27,201 nt of DNA from an uncultured Micromonospora sp. (GCA_937951935.1 CALGAM010000033.1:1-27201); one strand, 5' to 3'. Counted from the first letter of the stretch, positions 1 to 8,191 are shown. A program made the numbers and translations. The notes: generated from the sequence alone by a model not told the origin.

Positions 1-222
1 CGGGCCGGCGCCGAGGTGCTCAACTTCCTCCGCCGCTCGGTCGCCGAACACGGGCAGACCATCGTGATGGTCACCCACGACCCCGTCGCCGCCTCCTACG
101 CCAACCGGGTCGTCTTCCTCGCCGACGGCCAGATCGTCTCCGAACTGGTCGAGCCGACCCCAGAAACCGTGCTGGACACCATGAAGAAACTCGACACACT
201 CACCACCGAGGCAGGCCGGTGA
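1..222 (+). CDS. ABC transporter ATP-binding protein, C-terminal end (partial)
   Basis: This is the last 73 codons of an ATPase whose start lies before the window. It holds the H-loop (VMVTHDP), the switch histidine that contacts the ATP gamma-phosphate in ABC ATPases, followed by the usual beta strand VVFLADGQIV. The P-loop, signature and Walker B lie off the window. The stop codon TGA (220-222) shares one base with the ATG of the permease gene that follows, so the two are translationally coupled. The pairing with an FtsX-type permease points to the MacB/LolCDE-like (type VII ABC) group, which moves lipids, peptides or lipoproteins or transmits force across the membrane, rather than to a classical importer. 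Substrate unknown. Confidence 0.9.
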   Translation, partial: RAGAEVLNFLRRSVAEHGQTIVMVTHDPVAASYANRVVFLADGQIVSELVEPTPETVLDTMKKLDTLTTEAGR

Positions 223-2774
223 TGCTGCGCGCCACCCTGAAGAGCCTGCTCGCCCGCACCCTGCGGCTGGTCTTCTCCGGACTGGCCGTCGTCCTCGGCG
301 TCATGTTCGTCGCCGGCGCCTTCGTCCTCACCGACACCCTCAGCCGGTCCTTCGACAACCTGTTCAGCAACGTGTACGCCACCACCGACGTCGGGGTCAG
401 CGCCAAGCCGAAGATCGACATCCCCGAGTTCGAGGGAGAACAGGTCGCCACCCCCATCCCGGCCACGGTCCTGGAACAGGTCCGGGCGGTGCCCGGCGTG
501 GCCACCGCCACCGGCATCGTCGCCAGCGACGGCGCCCAGGTCATCGGCAGCAACGGAAAGGCACTGACCACCTTCGGCCCGCCGCAGTTCGGCGGAAACT
601 GGACCGGGGAGAACGAGCTCGTCCAGCTCCGGGCGGGCCGCGGCCCCACCGCCGACAACGAGATCGCGGTCAACCAGGCCGTGGCCACCGCGGCGAAGGT
701 GTCCATCGGCGACCGCGTCGCGGTGCTGACCCCCTACCGGGAGAAGCAGGAGTTCACCCTCGTCGGCATCTTCGGCTACAGCGGCGGCCGGGACAGCCTG
801 GGAGGCACCCAGGAGGTGAGTTTCACCGAACGGGTGGCGCAGGAGTCGATGCTCGGCCGGCCCGGCGTCTACACCGAGATCGCGATACGGGCCACCGACG
901 GGGTCGGCCCAGCCGAACTACGCGACCGGGTGGCGGCCACACTCGGCGACGGCTTCGTGGTGAAAACCGGCGAACAGCTCTCCGCCGACGCGGCCGCCGA
1001 GTTCGACGAGGCACTCAGCTTCTTCAACAACATCCTGCTGGGCTTCGCCGGCGTGGCCCTCTTCGTCGGGGTCTTCCTGATCCTCAACACCTTCTCGATC
1101 ATCGTCGCGCAGCGCACCCGGGAACTGGCCCTGCTACGCGCCCTCGGCGCCGCACGCCGCCAGGTGATCGGGTCGGTACTGACCGAGGCCGTGGTGATCG
1201 GACTGATCGCCTCGGTGGTCGGGCTGGCCGCCGGCGTCGGCGTCGGCGCCCTGCTGGCATCCGTCTTCGCCCGGTTCGTCGGCGACCTGGAACTGGCCGG
1301 CATCGGCACACCAGCCAGCGCCGTGATCAGCTCGTTCGTCGTCGGCCTACTCGTCACCATCGTGGCGGCACTGCTACCGGCGCTGCGGGCCGCCCGAATC
1401 CCCCCGGTGGCCGCGATGCAGGACGTGGCGACCCCCGACCGGCCCCTGACCAGGATCACCACCAGCGGCGCACTGGTCACCGCGCTCGGCGGCACCCTGC
1501 TGGCACTCGGGCTGAGCGGCAGCACCGGCGACGCAACACTGTGGACCGTGTTCGGCGGCGTCCTGCTGTCGTTCATCGGGGTCGCGCTGCTGACCCCGAT
1601 CATCAGCCGCCCGGTGGTCTCCGCCGTCGGCCGGCTGTTCTCCTGGTCGGTACCGGGCAAGCTCGGACGGCTCAACTCGGGCCGCAACCCGCGCCGCACC
1701 GCCATCACCGCCGCGGCCCTGATGGTCGGGATCGCCCTGGTCACCGGCGTCACCGTGATCCTGGACTCCGTCAAGAGCAGCATCACCACACTGGCCGAGA
1801 ACACCATCCAGGCCGAACTCGTCATCTCCGGAACCCCGACCGGCTCCCGGCCCCCGAGCTTCGAACCATCGGTGCTGGACCGTGCCGCCGAGGTACCCGG
1901 CGTGGCGAAGGTCGCCGCAGTCTACGTCGACCAGGCGCAGATCGCGGGCCGCAGAACCCCCGTGAGCGCCACCAACGACGTGTCCGCCCTCCGGCAGATC
2001 TTCCAGGCCACCCCGACCGCCGGCAGCATCGACACGCTCGGCCCCGGGCAACTGCTGGTCGACTCGGGCACCGCCGGAGAACTCGGGCTGTCGGTCGGCG
2101 ACACCGTACCGGTACAGCTACCCCGAGGCGACGCGAGAACCCACACGGTCACCGGGATCTACGCCGAGTCGAACCTGTTCGGCGGGTTCGTGCTGCCGAC
2201 GGAGGCGGTCACCGACTTCACGGTGCCCAAACCCACACAGGCCTACCTGAAGCTCGCCCCGGGCGCCTCGGCGGACCAGGTGATGTCGCAGATCGAGTCG
2301 CTGCTCGCGGACAGCCCCACCGTCTCGGTCGCCAGCCGAGCCGACTTCATCGAACAGCAGGCCAGCCAGCTCGACCAGGTCCTGGTGATGATCCAGATCC
2401 TGCTCGCCCTGGCCATCCTGATCGCCGTGCTCGGGATCGTGAACACCCTGGCGCTGTCGGTACTGGAGCGCACCCGCGAACTCGGCCTGCTCCGGGCCAT
2501 CGGCCTGCGCCGGGCCCAGACCATGCGGATGATCACCGTCGAGGCGGTGGTGATCTCGGTCTTCGGGGCGCTGCTCGGCGTGGCCGTCGGAACCGGGCTC
2601 GGCGCGGCGGTGGTCCGGGCCCTACGCGAGGAGGGCATCAACGACCTGGTACTGCCGTGGACGGAGATGGGAGTCTTCCTCGGCCTCGCGGCCGTGGTCG
2701 GAGTCGTCGCGGCGGTCCTGCCGGCGATCCGCGCCGCCCGGCTCGACGTCCTCCGCGCCATCGCACACGAATAG
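222..2774 (+). CDS. FtsX/MacB-type ABC transporter permease
   Basis: An 850-residue membrane protein with two copies of the MacB-like periplasmic domain plus FtsX membrane domain. A first membrane helix lies near residues 15-37, followed by a long extracytoplasmic domain (about 40-255). Three helices of the first FtsX unit follow at about 265-390, then more helices at about 410-465 and near 490-510, a second extracytoplasmic domain (about 515-705) and the final FtsX unit (about 710-845). Each FtsX unit carries the RTRELALLRALGA / RTRELGLLRAIGL coupling motif facing the ATPase. The ATG at 222 overlaps the ATPase stop (TGATG); a GTG one codon upstream is also possible. Large permeases of this kind are common in actinomycetes, usually with unknown substrate. 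It ends before a pair of hairpins that separate it from the convergent HAD gene. Confidence 0.93.
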   Translation: MLRATLKSLLARTLRLVFSGLAVVLGVMFVAGAFVLTDTLSRSFDNLFSNVYATTDVGVSAKPKIDIPEFEGEQVATPIPATVLEQVRAVPGVATATGIVASDGAQVIGSNGKALTTFGPPQFGGNWTGENELVQLRAGRGPTADNEIAVNQAVATAAKVSIGDRVAVLTPYREKQEFTLVGIFGYSGGRDSLGGTQEVSFTERVAQESMLGRPGVYTEIAIRATDGVGPAELRDRVAATLGDGFVVKTGEQLSADAAAEFDEALSFFNNILLGFAGVALFVGVFLILNTFSIIVAQRTRELALLRALGAARRQVIGSVLTEAVVIGLIASVVGLAAGVGVGALLASVFARFVGDLELAGIGTPASAVISSFVVGLLVTIVAALLPALRAARIPPVAAMQDVATPDRPLTRITTSGALVTALGGTLLALGLSGSTGDATLWTVFGGVLLSFIGVALLTPIISRPVVSAVGRLFSWSVPGKLGRLNSGRNPRRTAITAAALMVGIALVTGVTVILDSVKSSITTLAENTIQAELVISGTPTGSRPPSFEPSVLDRAAEVPGVAKVAAVYVDQAQIAGRRTPVSATNDVSALRQIFQATPTAGSIDTLGPGQLLVDSGTAGELGLSVGDTVPVQLPRGDARTHTVTGIYAESNLFGGFVLPTEAVTDFTVPKPTQAYLKLAPGASADQVMSQIESLLADSPTVSVASRADFIEQQASQLDQVLVMIQILLALAILIAVLGIVNTLALSVLERTRELGLLRAIGLRRAQTMRMITVEAVVISVFGALLGVAVGTGLGAAVVRALREEGINDLVLPWTEMGVFLGLAAVVGVVAAVLPAIRAARLDVLRAIAHE

Positions 2775-2777
2775 CCC

Positions 2778-2842
2778 GCTCGTGGCCCTGGGGATGGCCA
2801 CGAGCCGGTGCGGGGCGGCGTCCGCCGGGGACGCCGCCCCGC
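2778..2842. terminator. Two stacked hairpins between convergent genes
   Basis: Two perfect inverted repeats lie between the converging permease and HAD genes. The first is 2778-2787 with 2796-2805 (10 bp, 8-nt loop). The second is 2810-2823 with 2829-2842 (14 bp, 5-nt loop, almost all G/C). There is no T-run, which is common for actinobacterial terminators. The placement suggests a bidirectional terminator. Confidence 0.6.
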
Positions 2843-2891
2843 TGCCGTCCCACCGGCACCCCACGCTCGGCCGCGTCCACGCGGCCCGCGG

Positions 2892-3569
2892 TCAACGCGG
2901 CACGTCCAGCGGGTCCAGCAGCCGCCCGAGCAGCTCCGGATCCACCCCGACCAGACTCTCCCGCACGTGCACACCGTCGACCGGCTCGATCGGCACCAGG
3001 CTCGGTACCCCGATGACGACGGCACCCGCGGCCAGGGCACTGGCCACCCCGGCCGGCGAGTCCTCGATCGCCACACACCGGTTCACCGGCACACCCAGCA
3101 GCCGCGCCGCGGTCAGGTAGGGCGCCGGATCCGGCTTGGTCGCCACCACCTCGTCGCCACACACCACCACGTCGAAGTTGTGCCGCCCCAGCGTCTCCAA
3201 CGCCACCTCGACCATCCTGCGGGCGGTCGAGGTGACCAGCGCCGTCGGAATCGGCACCGCGCGGACCGCCTCCAACAGGGCCAGCGCTCCGGGCCGCCAC
3301 CGCAGCTCGGTGAGAAACAGCTCCGCCACCCGGTTCTCCAGCCACCGCGCGCTGGCCGCCGGATCCCGCCACGGCTGCCCCAGATCGGTGTGCAGGATCT
3401 CCATCGAGACGGCCATGCTGGACCCGACCATCGCCAGACGGGCGGACCTCGACAGCGTCCCCCCGTAGGACGCGGCGAGCTCCTGCAACCCGACCTCCCA
3501 CAGCCGCTCACTGTCCACCAGGGTGCCGTCCATGTCGAAGAGCACGGCGGCGGGATACTGGCCGTTCAG
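2892..3569 (-). CDS. HAD-superfamily hydrolase (phosphatase / beta-phosphoglucomutase-like)
   Basis: About 225 residues. All four HAD motifs are visible: motif I FDMDGT (nucleophile Asp and acid/base Asp, near residues 12 and 14), motif II in LVTSTARRM (Thr/Ser), motif III Lys in VATKPDP, and motif IV VAIEDSPAG (acidic metal ligands). A helical cap follows motif I, which fits subfamily IA enzymes that act on sugar phosphates or other small phosphomonoesters. The substrate cannot be told. The start is uncertain: GGAGGA sits just before a CTG at 3569, only 3 nt away, and the next usable start is a GTG at 3545 without a ribosome-binding site. No ATG fits upstream of motif I. It lies 142 bp behind the metallopeptidase gene on the same strand. 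Confidence 0.88.
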   Translation of the reverse strand: MNGQYPAAVLFDMDGTLVDSERLWEVGLQELAASYGGTLSRSARLAMVGSSMAVSMEILHTDLGQPWRDPAASARWLENRVAELFLTELRWRPGALALLEAVRAVPIPTALVTSTARRMVEVALETLGRHNFDVVVCGDEVVATKPDPAPYLTAARLLGVPVNRCVAIEDSPAGVASALAAGAVVIGVPSLVPIEPVDGVHVRESLVGVDPELLGRLLDPLDVPR

Positions 3570-3711
3570 GACTCCTCCAGACGCGTGGTGCGGACACTCC
3601 CATCGTGACCTGTAGATCCTGTCAACCCCGACCCGCCGCGCCCCTACGCCACCCGTCGACTGTGGCGGACGCCTCAGGCGCGGCCCCGGCGCCGCCCGGC
3701 AGACCGGCAGC

Positions 3712-4473
3712 TCACAGGTCGCAGGACTCCAGGGAGTCCCGGAAGCCGCCGAAGAAGGCCGAGGCGCGCTGCTCGGCGGTGCCGTGCGCGTCCTCGGCGA
3801 ACCACGGTTGCCCCGGGTCGTCGGCCACCGCCAGCAGTCCCTCACGGAACTCGTCCAGATCCCCGTCATCCAACGTCAACAGGCCGGCCCGTACCGTGTC
3901 GCCGAGGTACGCCCCGGCCATACAGTCGGCCTGCAACTCCTGCTTGATGCTGTACTCGTACCGGATGCCGAGCCGGACCTGGACGCCGTGCGCGTACTCG
4001 TGCCCGAGCATGTAGTACAGGAAGGCGTCACCGATCTGCCGGAACGCGGCCACCGCCCACACGATGTCGTACGCGATGAAGTCGCCCGCGGAGCAGTAGA
4101 CCGCGTTGTTGCGGGGCAGCCCCGTCCCCGCGCAGGTGATCTCACCCGCCCGTCGGTACGCGGTGATCTGCCGGATCGGGCGGAACGGTCTGCCCGCCGC
4201 CTCGAACCGCTCGGTCCAGTACCGCTCGGCGAGCCGGACCGCGCCGACGACGTCCCGCTCGAACTCCTCCACCGTCATGGTGCCGTCGACGTCGTCACCG
4301 GTATCGGACGGCCGGACCTCGGAATCCGGTGCCGGCGCTCCGACCGATGTCCCGGGCACCTGGGGCTCGGGGTCCGGCCGGAGCGGTCCCACGAAACAGC
4401 CGCCGACGACGAGCAGCGCCAGGACCAGCCCGAGCAGGTACCACCGGTCGGTGCGACGGGACGGAGGACGCAT
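3712..4473 (-). CDS. Lipoprotein neutral zinc metallopeptidase (YpfJ-like)
   Basis: A 253-residue protein. The N-terminus has a basic stretch, a hydrophobic segment (about residues 11-23) and a lipobox-like VGGC with Cys26, so it is probably a lipoprotein on the outer face of the membrane. The catalytic zinc motif HEYAH lies at residues 158-162 (two His ligands and the catalytic Glu), and ELQADC follows with Glu179 as the likely third ligand. The spacing and the QELQADCMAGAY block resemble the putative neutral zinc metallopeptidase family (PF04228, YpfJ), recognised from memory. GGGAGG lies 5 nt before the ATG. A linker rich in Pro, Asp and Glu joins the lipid anchor to the catalytic part. 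Target proteins are unknown. Confidence 0.87.
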   Translation of the reverse strand: MRPPSRRTDRWYLLGLVLALLVVGGCFVGPLRPDPEPQVPGTSVGAPAPDSEVRPSDTGDDVDGTMTVEEFERDVVGAVRLAERYWTERFEAAGRPFRPIRQITAYRRAGEITCAGTGLPRNNAVYCSAGDFIAYDIVWAVAAFRQIGDAFLYYMLGHEYAHGVQVRLGIRYEYSIKQELQADCMAGAYLGDTVRAGLLTLDDGDLDEFREGLLAVADDPGQPWFAEDAHGTAEQRASAFFGGFRDSLESCDL

Positions 4474-4897
4474 GCAAGCCTCCCAGCTCACTGGCGGGCG
4501 CCGGCGCCCGAGCGGCGGCGGCCGGCCCGCGAACGTCCCGCGCGGTGGGCTGACCGCCGATGACTGGACCAGTATTCCCGCCGCCGCCAAACCCGCCGGG
4601 ACGGGCGGGAACCACGTTGGGCCCGGGACCCCGGCCGCACCGTCCGGCCCGGCGGGGTGTCTCGGGTTGCCGGTGGTCGGCGGACGCATCGCACACCCGG
4701 ATCGGTCGGCCGGCGTCTGGGCCGACGGACGTGTCAGTAACCGACGGTATGAGCACCATTGCGATGGGTGTACGCTGGGTGGCGACTGCCCCACTCCGCT
4801 GCCACCCCGTGGCACGACCGACCGGGGCCCCGGTCGTACCGGTTACGGACCCGCAACCGGCCGGCGCGGCCAACGGGCCGGCCCCGGTTCCGAGACG
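4474..4897. other. Long intergenic region between divergent genes
   Basis: The metallopeptidase gene (minus) and the PAC2 transcription unit (plus) diverge here. I find no convincing gene in this stretch. Open frames on both strands are low-complexity GC-rich translations (Pro, Arg, Gly, Ala) with no domain. It must hold the metallopeptidase promoter, which I cannot place. Confidence 0.5.
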
Positions 4898-4903
4898 TAG
4901 GCT
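4898..4903 (+). promoter_or_regulatory. Candidate -10 box for the leader ORF / PAC2 gene
   Basis: TAGGCT lies 7 nt before a GTG at 4911. This is the same box-to-start distance as at several other genes in the window. No clear -35 is seen. It would put the transcript start at or next to the GTG. Confidence 0.4.
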
Positions 4904-4910
4904 GACGGGC

Positions 4911-5027
4911 GTGAGGGATAACAGGGACGGTTACACCGGGCAGCGCGGGGCAACCATCGCACCCATCGCACGACAGGGCCACACCCGGCAGCCCGGCGGC
5001 GCCACGCACGCTGGGGGTAGGGCGTGA
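4911..5027 (+). CDS. Possible 38-aa leader peptide before the PAC2 gene
   Basis: From the GTG at 4911 an in-frame stretch of 38 codons runs to a TGA at 5025-5027 that overlaps the GTG of the PAC2 gene (GTGA). It begins MRDNRDGYTGQRG and is rich in Gly, Arg, Thr and Gln, with no domain. Support comes from the -10-like box 7 nt upstream and from the stop/start overlap, which would couple translation of the two. The same frame stays open further upstream without a better start. It may equally be an untranslated leader. Confidence 0.3.
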   Translation: MRDNRDGYTGQRGATIAPIARQGHTRQPGGATHAGGRA

Positions 5028-5893
5028 CCGAGTTCGACGGCTTGCCCGTACTGCGTTCGCCGGTCGCGATCGCGGCCTTCGAGGGGTGGAACGACGCGGC
5101 GGACGCCTCGACGGCGGCGGTGGAACACCTCGAACAGGTCTGGCAGGCCCGCCAGGTCGCCGCACTCGACCCGGAGGACTTCTACGACTTCCAGGTCAGC
5201 CGGCCGACGATCACGATGGCCGACGGTGAGACCCGCCGGGTCGAGTGGCCCACGACGCGGTTCATGGTGGCCAGCCCGGCCGGCACCGACCGAGACGTGG
5301 TGCTGATCCGGGGCATCGAGCCGAGCATGCGGTGGCGGACGTTCTGCGAGCAGGTGCTGGAGCTCTGCCACAGCCTGGAGGTCGACCGCATCGTGCTGCT
5401 CGGGGCGCTGCTGGCCGACGTGCCGTACACCCGGCCGCTACCGATCAGCGGCAGCGCGTCGGACAGGGACGCCGCCCGGCGCTACCAACTCACCCCGACC
5501 CGCTACGACGGTCCCACCGGCATTGTCGGGGTGTTGCAGGACGCGGCCACCCGGGCCGAGGTCGACGCCGTGTCGTTCTGGGTCCACGTGCCGCACTATG
5601 CGAACAACCCCCCGTGCCCCAAGGCGACTCTCGCGCTCCTGCACCGGGTCGAGGAGGTGCTCGACCTTCCGGTACCGATGTCGGACCTGGCCGAGGAGTC
5701 CGCCGAGTGGGAGCGGCGGGTCCGGGCCGCGGCCGAGCAGGACGCCGAACTCGGCGAGTACGTCCGCGAACTCGAGGAACGGGTCGGCGACGCGGGCATC
5801 CAGCCGCTCACCGGTGACGAGATCGCCCAGGAGTTCGAGAAGTACCTGCGCCGTCGCGGCGGGTCCGCGGGTCCGACCGCCGGTTCCTGGTAG
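5024..5893 (+). CDS. PAC2 (proteasome assembly chaperone-like) family protein
   Basis: A 289-residue soluble protein. The opening block (LPVLRSPVAIAAFEGWNDA) and later segments (VDRIVLLGALLADVPYTRP, GPTGIVGVLQDAA, FWVHVPHYANNPPCPKA) match the actinobacterial PAC2 family, relatives of which assist assembly of eukaryotic 20S proteasomes. The C-terminal third (about 215-280) is charged and helical (EEVLDLPVPMSDLAEES, then a Glu/Arg-rich stretch) and may mediate contacts. Actinobacteria have proteasomes, but a role for this protein in assembling them is not shown by the sequence. A purine-rich GGGGGTAGG precedes the GTG. The related gene Rv2125 also lies near mshC in M. tuberculosis (from memory). 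It ends 19 bp before a strong terminator. Confidence 0.88.
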   Translation: MTEFDGLPVLRSPVAIAAFEGWNDAADASTAAVEHLEQVWQARQVAALDPEDFYDFQVSRPTITMADGETRRVEWPTTRFMVASPAGTDRDVVLIRGIEPSMRWRTFCEQVLELCHSLEVDRIVLLGALLADVPYTRPLPISGSASDRDAARRYQLTPTRYDGPTGIVGVLQDAATRAEVDAVSFWVHVPHYANNPPCPKATLALLHRVEEVLDLPVPMSDLAEESAEWERRVRAAAEQDAELGEYVRELEERVGDAGIQPLTGDEIAQEFEKYLRRRGGSAGPTAGSW

Positions 5894-5912
5894 GACCACT
5901 ACCCCGTTGTCA

Positions 5913-5957
5913 CCCCGCCCGCCGGGCCACGACGTGGCCCGGCGGGCGGGGTCTTTT
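5913..5957 (+). terminator. Strong intrinsic terminator of the PAC2 gene
   Basis: A perfect 18-bp stem (5913-5930 with 5934-5951), with a 3-nt loop as written, is followed by TCTTTT. It lies 19 bp after the PAC2 stop and is the clearest Rho-independent terminator in the window. Confidence 0.92.
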
Positions 5958-5993
5958 GTGGCTGTTGTTGCTGGGTTCATAACCGCTAAGGCG

Positions 5994-6064
5994 TCCTAGG
6001 ATGCTAGTAGAGATGGTCGGGTCGCTGTCGTGAACGAGGTCACCACGCGTATATCATCCTAGGA
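5994..6064. promoter_or_regulatory. Twin inverted operator upstream of the GntR gene
   Basis: TCCTAGGATG (5994-6003) is repeated exactly in inverted orientation as CATCCTAGGA (6055-6064). Each copy contains the 8-bp palindrome TCCTAGGA. Centre-to-centre distance is about 61 bp. The first copy includes TAGGAT, a good -10-like hexamer. The AT content here is well above the window average. It is probably the autoregulatory operator of the downstream GntR protein. Confidence 0.6.
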
Positions 6065-6091
6065 ACCTACGTCGAGAAGGGAGTGCCTCGC

Positions 6092-6883
6092 GTGCAGATC
6101 AATCCGGGCGCCGCCGAGTTCCCCCACCGACAGATCGCCGAACAGCTCCGGGCCCGGGTGCGGGCCGGCGACTGGGCACCAGGCGAACGACTCCCCTCCA
6201 TCCCGGCCATCGCCGAACTGTTCGGCGTGGCGAAGCAGACCGTACAGCGGGCGATCGACCAGCTCCGGGTCGAGGGCGTCCTGATCACCAAGCCCGGCTC
6301 CGGCACGTACGTCCGGGGCACCCGGCGGCGGCTCAACCGGCTCTCCCGCGGGCGCTACGGCGGCCGCCGGGGCTACCACACCGATCTCGCCGCCCGGTAC
6401 CGGCAGCAGCTCATCCAGGTGGGGCGCGCCCCGGCCCCCGCCGAGGTCGCCGACGCGTTCGGCGTCCGCGACGGCACCGAACTGATCGTCCGGCGGCACC
6501 TGGTCCGCACCGAGGACTCCCCGGTCGAGGTGGGTGCCTCCTGGTTCCGGGTCAGCGACGCCGCCGGCACCAGCCTGGAGCGGATGGAGGCGTTCGGACG
6601 CCCGCTCTACCAGGAGGCGGAGGAGGCGATCGGGCGGCGTTACGTCACCGCCATGGACCAGCTCAGCGCCCGGCAACCGACCCGCGAGGAGGCGGAACTC
6701 CTGCAGATCCGGCCGGACACCCCGGTGCTGCACCTGCTGCACGTGGCCTACGACGCCGAGCACCGACCGATCGAGGTGGCCCAGGCGACCTGGCCCGGCC
6801 CGATGACCACGCTCACCGAGCGGTACCAGGTGCCGGCGCCGGTCCCCGACCCGGATCCCGATCCGGGACTCGTGCTCGGCTGA
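6092..6883 (+). CDS. GntR-family transcriptional regulator with UTRA domain (HutC/KorSA type)
   Basis: A 263-residue DNA-binding regulator. Residues about 8-75 form the winged helix-turn-helix of GntR proteins: HRQIAEQLRARVRAGDW, the block PGERLPSIPAIAELFGVA, then QTVQRAIDQLRVEGVL and the wing PGSGTYVRG. A basic linker (RRRLNRLSRGRYGGRRGYH) leads to a UTRA-type effector domain (about 100-245), with typical segments EVADAFGVRDGTELIVRRHL and PTREEAELLQIRPDTPVLHLLHVAYD. UTRA domains bind small ligands, often sugars; the ligand here is unknown. I chose the GTG at 6092 because GAAGGGA lies 8-9 nt upstream; the GTG at 6083 would have no spacing from it. No target genes follow, so self-regulation or distant targets are likely. 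Confidence 0.9.
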   Translation: MQINPGAAEFPHRQIAEQLRARVRAGDWAPGERLPSIPAIAELFGVAKQTVQRAIDQLRVEGVLITKPGSGTYVRGTRRRLNRLSRGRYGGRRGYHTDLAARYRQQLIQVGRAPAPAEVADAFGVRDGTELIVRRHLVRTEDSPVEVGASWFRVSDAAGTSLERMEAFGRPLYQEAEEAIGRRYVTAMDQLSARQPTREEAELLQIRPDTPVLHLLHVAYDAEHRPIEVAQATWPGPMTTLTERYQVPAPVPDPDPDPGLVLG

Positions 6884-6939
6884 CCGCCGCCACCGGAGAC
6901 GGTACGGCCGCCCACCGCGGGCGCCGGGCCCGCCCGGAC

Positions 6940-8178
6940 CTACAGTCGGATGCCGAGCAGGGCGTCCACGGTGTCGGCCAGCAGCCGGGGACCGTCAGGA
7001 TCCCGGCCCGTCCCGGCCAGGGTGGCCTCGACCCAGCGGTCGACCAGGGCCAGCGCGCCCGGGGTGTCGAGGTCGTCGGCGAGCCGCTCCCGTACCCCCG
7101 CCAGCAGCTCGGTCCCCGAGGCACCCTGCGGCGCCGCGGCAGCCTCCCGCCAGCGCGCCAGCCGCTGTGTGCCGGCCTTGAGCACGTCGTCGGTCCACTC
7201 CCGGTCGCTGCGGTAGTGGCCCGACAGCAGCCCCAGCCGCACCGCCATCGGGTCCACCCCGTCGGCGCGCAGCCGGCTGACGAAGACCAGGTTGCCCCGG
7301 GACTTGGACATCTTCTCCCCGTCCAGGCCGATCATGCCGGCGTGCACGTAGTGCCCGGCGAACGGCGTCACCCCGGTCAGCCGCTCGGCGTGCGCGGCGG
7401 AACACTCGTGATGCGGGAAGATCAGGTCGTTACCGCCGCCCTGGACGTCGATGTGGTCCCCGAGAAGCCCCAGGGCGATGACCGTGCACTCGATGTGCCA
7501 CCCGGGTCGGCCGGGGCCGAGCGTTCCGCCCGGCCAGGCCGGCTCGCCGTCCCGGGCGCCGCGCCAGAGCAGCGGGTCCAACGGGTCCCGTTTGCCGGCC
7601 CGGTCGGGGTCGCCACCCCGCTCGGCGAAGAGCGCGAGCATCTGCTCCCGCGACAGGTGGGACTCGTACCCGAACCGGGGCGCGGCGGAGATGTCGAAGT
7701 AGATGTCCCCGCTGCCGTCGTCGAGCGGGTACGCCGCGCCGTCGTCCAGCAGGTCCCGGATCCTCTCGGCGATCGCCGGGATCGACTCGACCGCGCCGAC
7801 GTAGTGGGTGGGCGGAATGATCCGCAGCGCCTCCATGTCCTCCCGGAACAGCGCCGTCTCCCGCATGGCGAGCACCTTCCAGTCCTCGCCGTCCCGTGCC
7901 GCCCGCTCCAGCAACGGATCGTCGATGTCGGTGACGTTCTGCACGTAGCTGACCGCGTGGCCGGCGTCGCGCCACACCCGCTGGACGAGATCGAAAGTGA
8001 TCATCGTCGCTGCGTGCCCCAGGTGGGTCGCGTCGTACGGGGTGATGCCACAGACGTACATGGTCGCCGTGCCGGACGGGCGGGTCGGATGGACCGCGCG
8101 GCGCGCGGAGTCGTAGATGGCGAGCGGCAGTCCGTTGCCCGGCAGTCGAGGGATCTCGTGCCCCACCCAGGATTCCAT
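6940..8178 (-). CDS. mshC: L-cysteine:1D-myo-inositol 2-amino-2-deoxy-alpha-D-glucopyranoside ligase MshC
   Basis: The 412-residue protein joins cysteine to GlcN-Ins using ATP, the third committed enzymatic step of mycothiol synthesis in the cytosol. It is a class I cysteinyl-tRNA synthetase relative. Visible are the zinc-site region YVCGITPYD (Cys43), the HIGH-type motif HLGHA (52-56), WHIEC and FPHHECSAAHA, which supply further zinc/cysteine ligands, and KMSKS at 289-293. The length matches MshC rather than CysS, which is longer and has an anticodon-binding domain. TAGGGT ends 7 nt before the ATG, suggesting a leaderless mRNA. It lies downstream of the SCO1664-type and DUF3090 genes on the same strand, and a 184-bp gap separates it from them. 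The stop faces that of the GntR gene across 56 bp. Confidence 0.95.
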   Translation of the reverse strand: MESWVGHEIPRLPGNGLPLAIYDSARRAVHPTRPSGTATMYVCGITPYDATHLGHAATMITFDLVQRVWRDAGHAVSYVQNVTDIDDPLLERAARDGEDWKVLAMRETALFREDMEALRIIPPTHYVGAVESIPAIAERIRDLLDDGAAYPLDDGSGDIYFDISAAPRFGYESHLSREQMLALFAERGGDPDRAGKRDPLDPLLWRGARDGEPAWPGGTLGPGRPGWHIECTVIALGLLGDHIDVQGGGNDLIFPHHECSAAHAERLTGVTPFAGHYVHAGMIGLDGEKMSKSRGNLVFVSRLRADGVDPMAVRLGLLSGHYRSDREWTDDVLKAGTQRLARWREAAAAPQGASGTELLAGVRERLADDLDTPGALALVDRWVEATLAGTGRDPDGPRLLADTVDALLGIRL

Positions 8179-8185
8179 GGTCACC

Positions 8186-8191
8186 ACCCTA
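8186..8191 (-). promoter_or_regulatory. Candidate -10 box of mshC
   Basis: TAGGGT on the minus strand is separated by 7 nt from the mshC ATG (8178). This places the transcript start at the start codon. A TTGCGA lies upstream, but at 21 bp, too far for a standard -35. No sigma-R type GGAAT/GTT pair was found. Confidence 0.5.

Noticed and set aside
1541..3016. A 491-codon plus-strand frame inside the permease gene
   Set aside because: An Arg/Pro-rich shadow of the permease reading frame.
4560..5027. A 155-codon plus-strand frame upstream of PAC2
   Set aside because: The N-terminal part is Pro/Arg-rich with no domain, and its ATG has no ribosome-binding site. Only the last 38 codons have start-site support, and those are listed separately at low confidence.
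5913..5957. Reading the PAC2 hairpin as a novel structured RNA
   Set aside because: A perfect stem followed by a T-run right after a stop codon is a standard intrinsic terminator.
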